Under the pieces are notes generated by a model, which made no database searches, was not told where the DNA came from, and was given only the letters and a program-made list of their open reading frames with translations. A program made the position numbers and the translations under genes. Shown one piece after another: positions 5,907 through 6,051 of a DNA stretch of 6,051 bases. The DNA is taken from contig NVTJ01000062.1 in assembly GCA_002401545.1 (NCBI GenBank), positions 9,464 through 15,514 on the forward strand, in the 5' to 3' direction. Numbering within the stretch: position 1 is the stretch's first letter; every line of letters starts with the position of its first letter. This DNA comes from Alphaproteobacteria bacterium (lineage in GTDB: Bacteria; Pseudomonadota; Alphaproteobacteria; Sphingomonadales; Emcibacteraceae).

Positions 5907-6051
5907 AAGATTCTTTTTAAGGTCACTGAACAGATCAATGAGGTCGTCAAGCTTACCTTTGTCAATACTGCCCAAAAGCTCATCCACCCATCCCTTATGG
6001 ATGGCAATGGCATGTTCCAATGTCTTGCGGCCCTCACTGGTCATCGCCACG
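5892..6051 (-). CDS. Probable MarR-family transcriptional regulator, C-terminal end only
   Basis: The last 52 codons are present, ending with TAG at 5894-5892; the 5' part lies beyond the window. The visible peptide starts VAMTSEGRKTLEHAIAIHKGWVDELL and continues into a charged amphipathic helix ending LKKNLAETS. This matches the end of MarR proteins: an 'xLTxxGRxxLExA' turn after the DNA-binding wing, then the long helix that forms part of the dimer interface, with the typical LxxLLxxLxxxL spacing. The DNA-binding helix-turn-helix is not in view, so family assignment rests on the tail alone and no ligand or target can be suggested. The gene converges on rne and shares the 5879-5906 hairpin. 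It is read in a different frame from a 65-codon ORF at 5840-6037, which looks like a shadow. Confidence 0.7.
   Translation of the reverse strand, partial: VAMTSEGRKTLEHAIAIHKGWVDELLGSIDKGKLDDLIDLFSDLKKNLAETS

Noticed and set aside
5840..6037. 65-aa ORF on the minus strand with an ATG start
   Set aside because: Another minus-strand frame over the same DNA reads as a MarR-like C-terminus and ends in the terminator loop; this frame runs through the hairpin.
1..6051. Mobile element, defence system or CRISPR array
   Set aside because: Nearly all of the window is core housekeeping coding sequence in a familiar order, with no transposase, direct repeat series or atypical gene.

Overview
This window reads as ordinary chromosomal core DNA of an alphaproteobacterium with moderate GC content. 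The support is the RNase E type (a long acidic insert inside the S1 domain and a C-terminal GWW peptide) and the gene order: rne divergent from an AmiC-type amidase gene followed by a PBP1A gene, an arrangement I know from alphaproteobacteria. I cannot name a genus. I see no mobile element, CRISPR array, tRNA or rRNA.

Layout, left to right. Positions 1-1508 (minus) hold the first 502 codons of a class A penicillin-binding protein (PBP1A, mrcA); its 3' end lies outside the window. After an 83-bp gap, 1592-2812 (minus) encodes a periplasmic N-acetylmuramoyl-L-alanine amidase with AMIN and Amidase_3 domains. Both genes point the same way and probably form one transcription unit for building and splitting the cell wall. 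The divergent intergenic region (about 2813-3248) holds a good candidate promoter for the amidase, a weaker one for rne, and a long rne leader of up to about 290 nt. The leader contains two clear hairpins, a weak terminator-like hairpin and a small upstream ORF that overlaps the rne start. Positions 3249-5810 (plus) encode complete ribonuclease E (853 aa), the scaffold of the RNA degradosome. A strong 12-bp-stem hairpin at 5879-5906 separates rne from a convergent gene on the minus strand, of which only the last 52 codons are present and which looks like a MarR-family regulator. Its stop codon sits in the hairpin loop.

Functionally there are two unrelated modules: peptidoglycan synthesis and hydrolysis (mrcA, amiC), and RNA processing and decay (rne). 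The parts most worth a second look are the rne leader, by analogy with the autoregulated rne leader of Escherichia coli, and the disordered segments of RNase E. I found no convincing new biological system.
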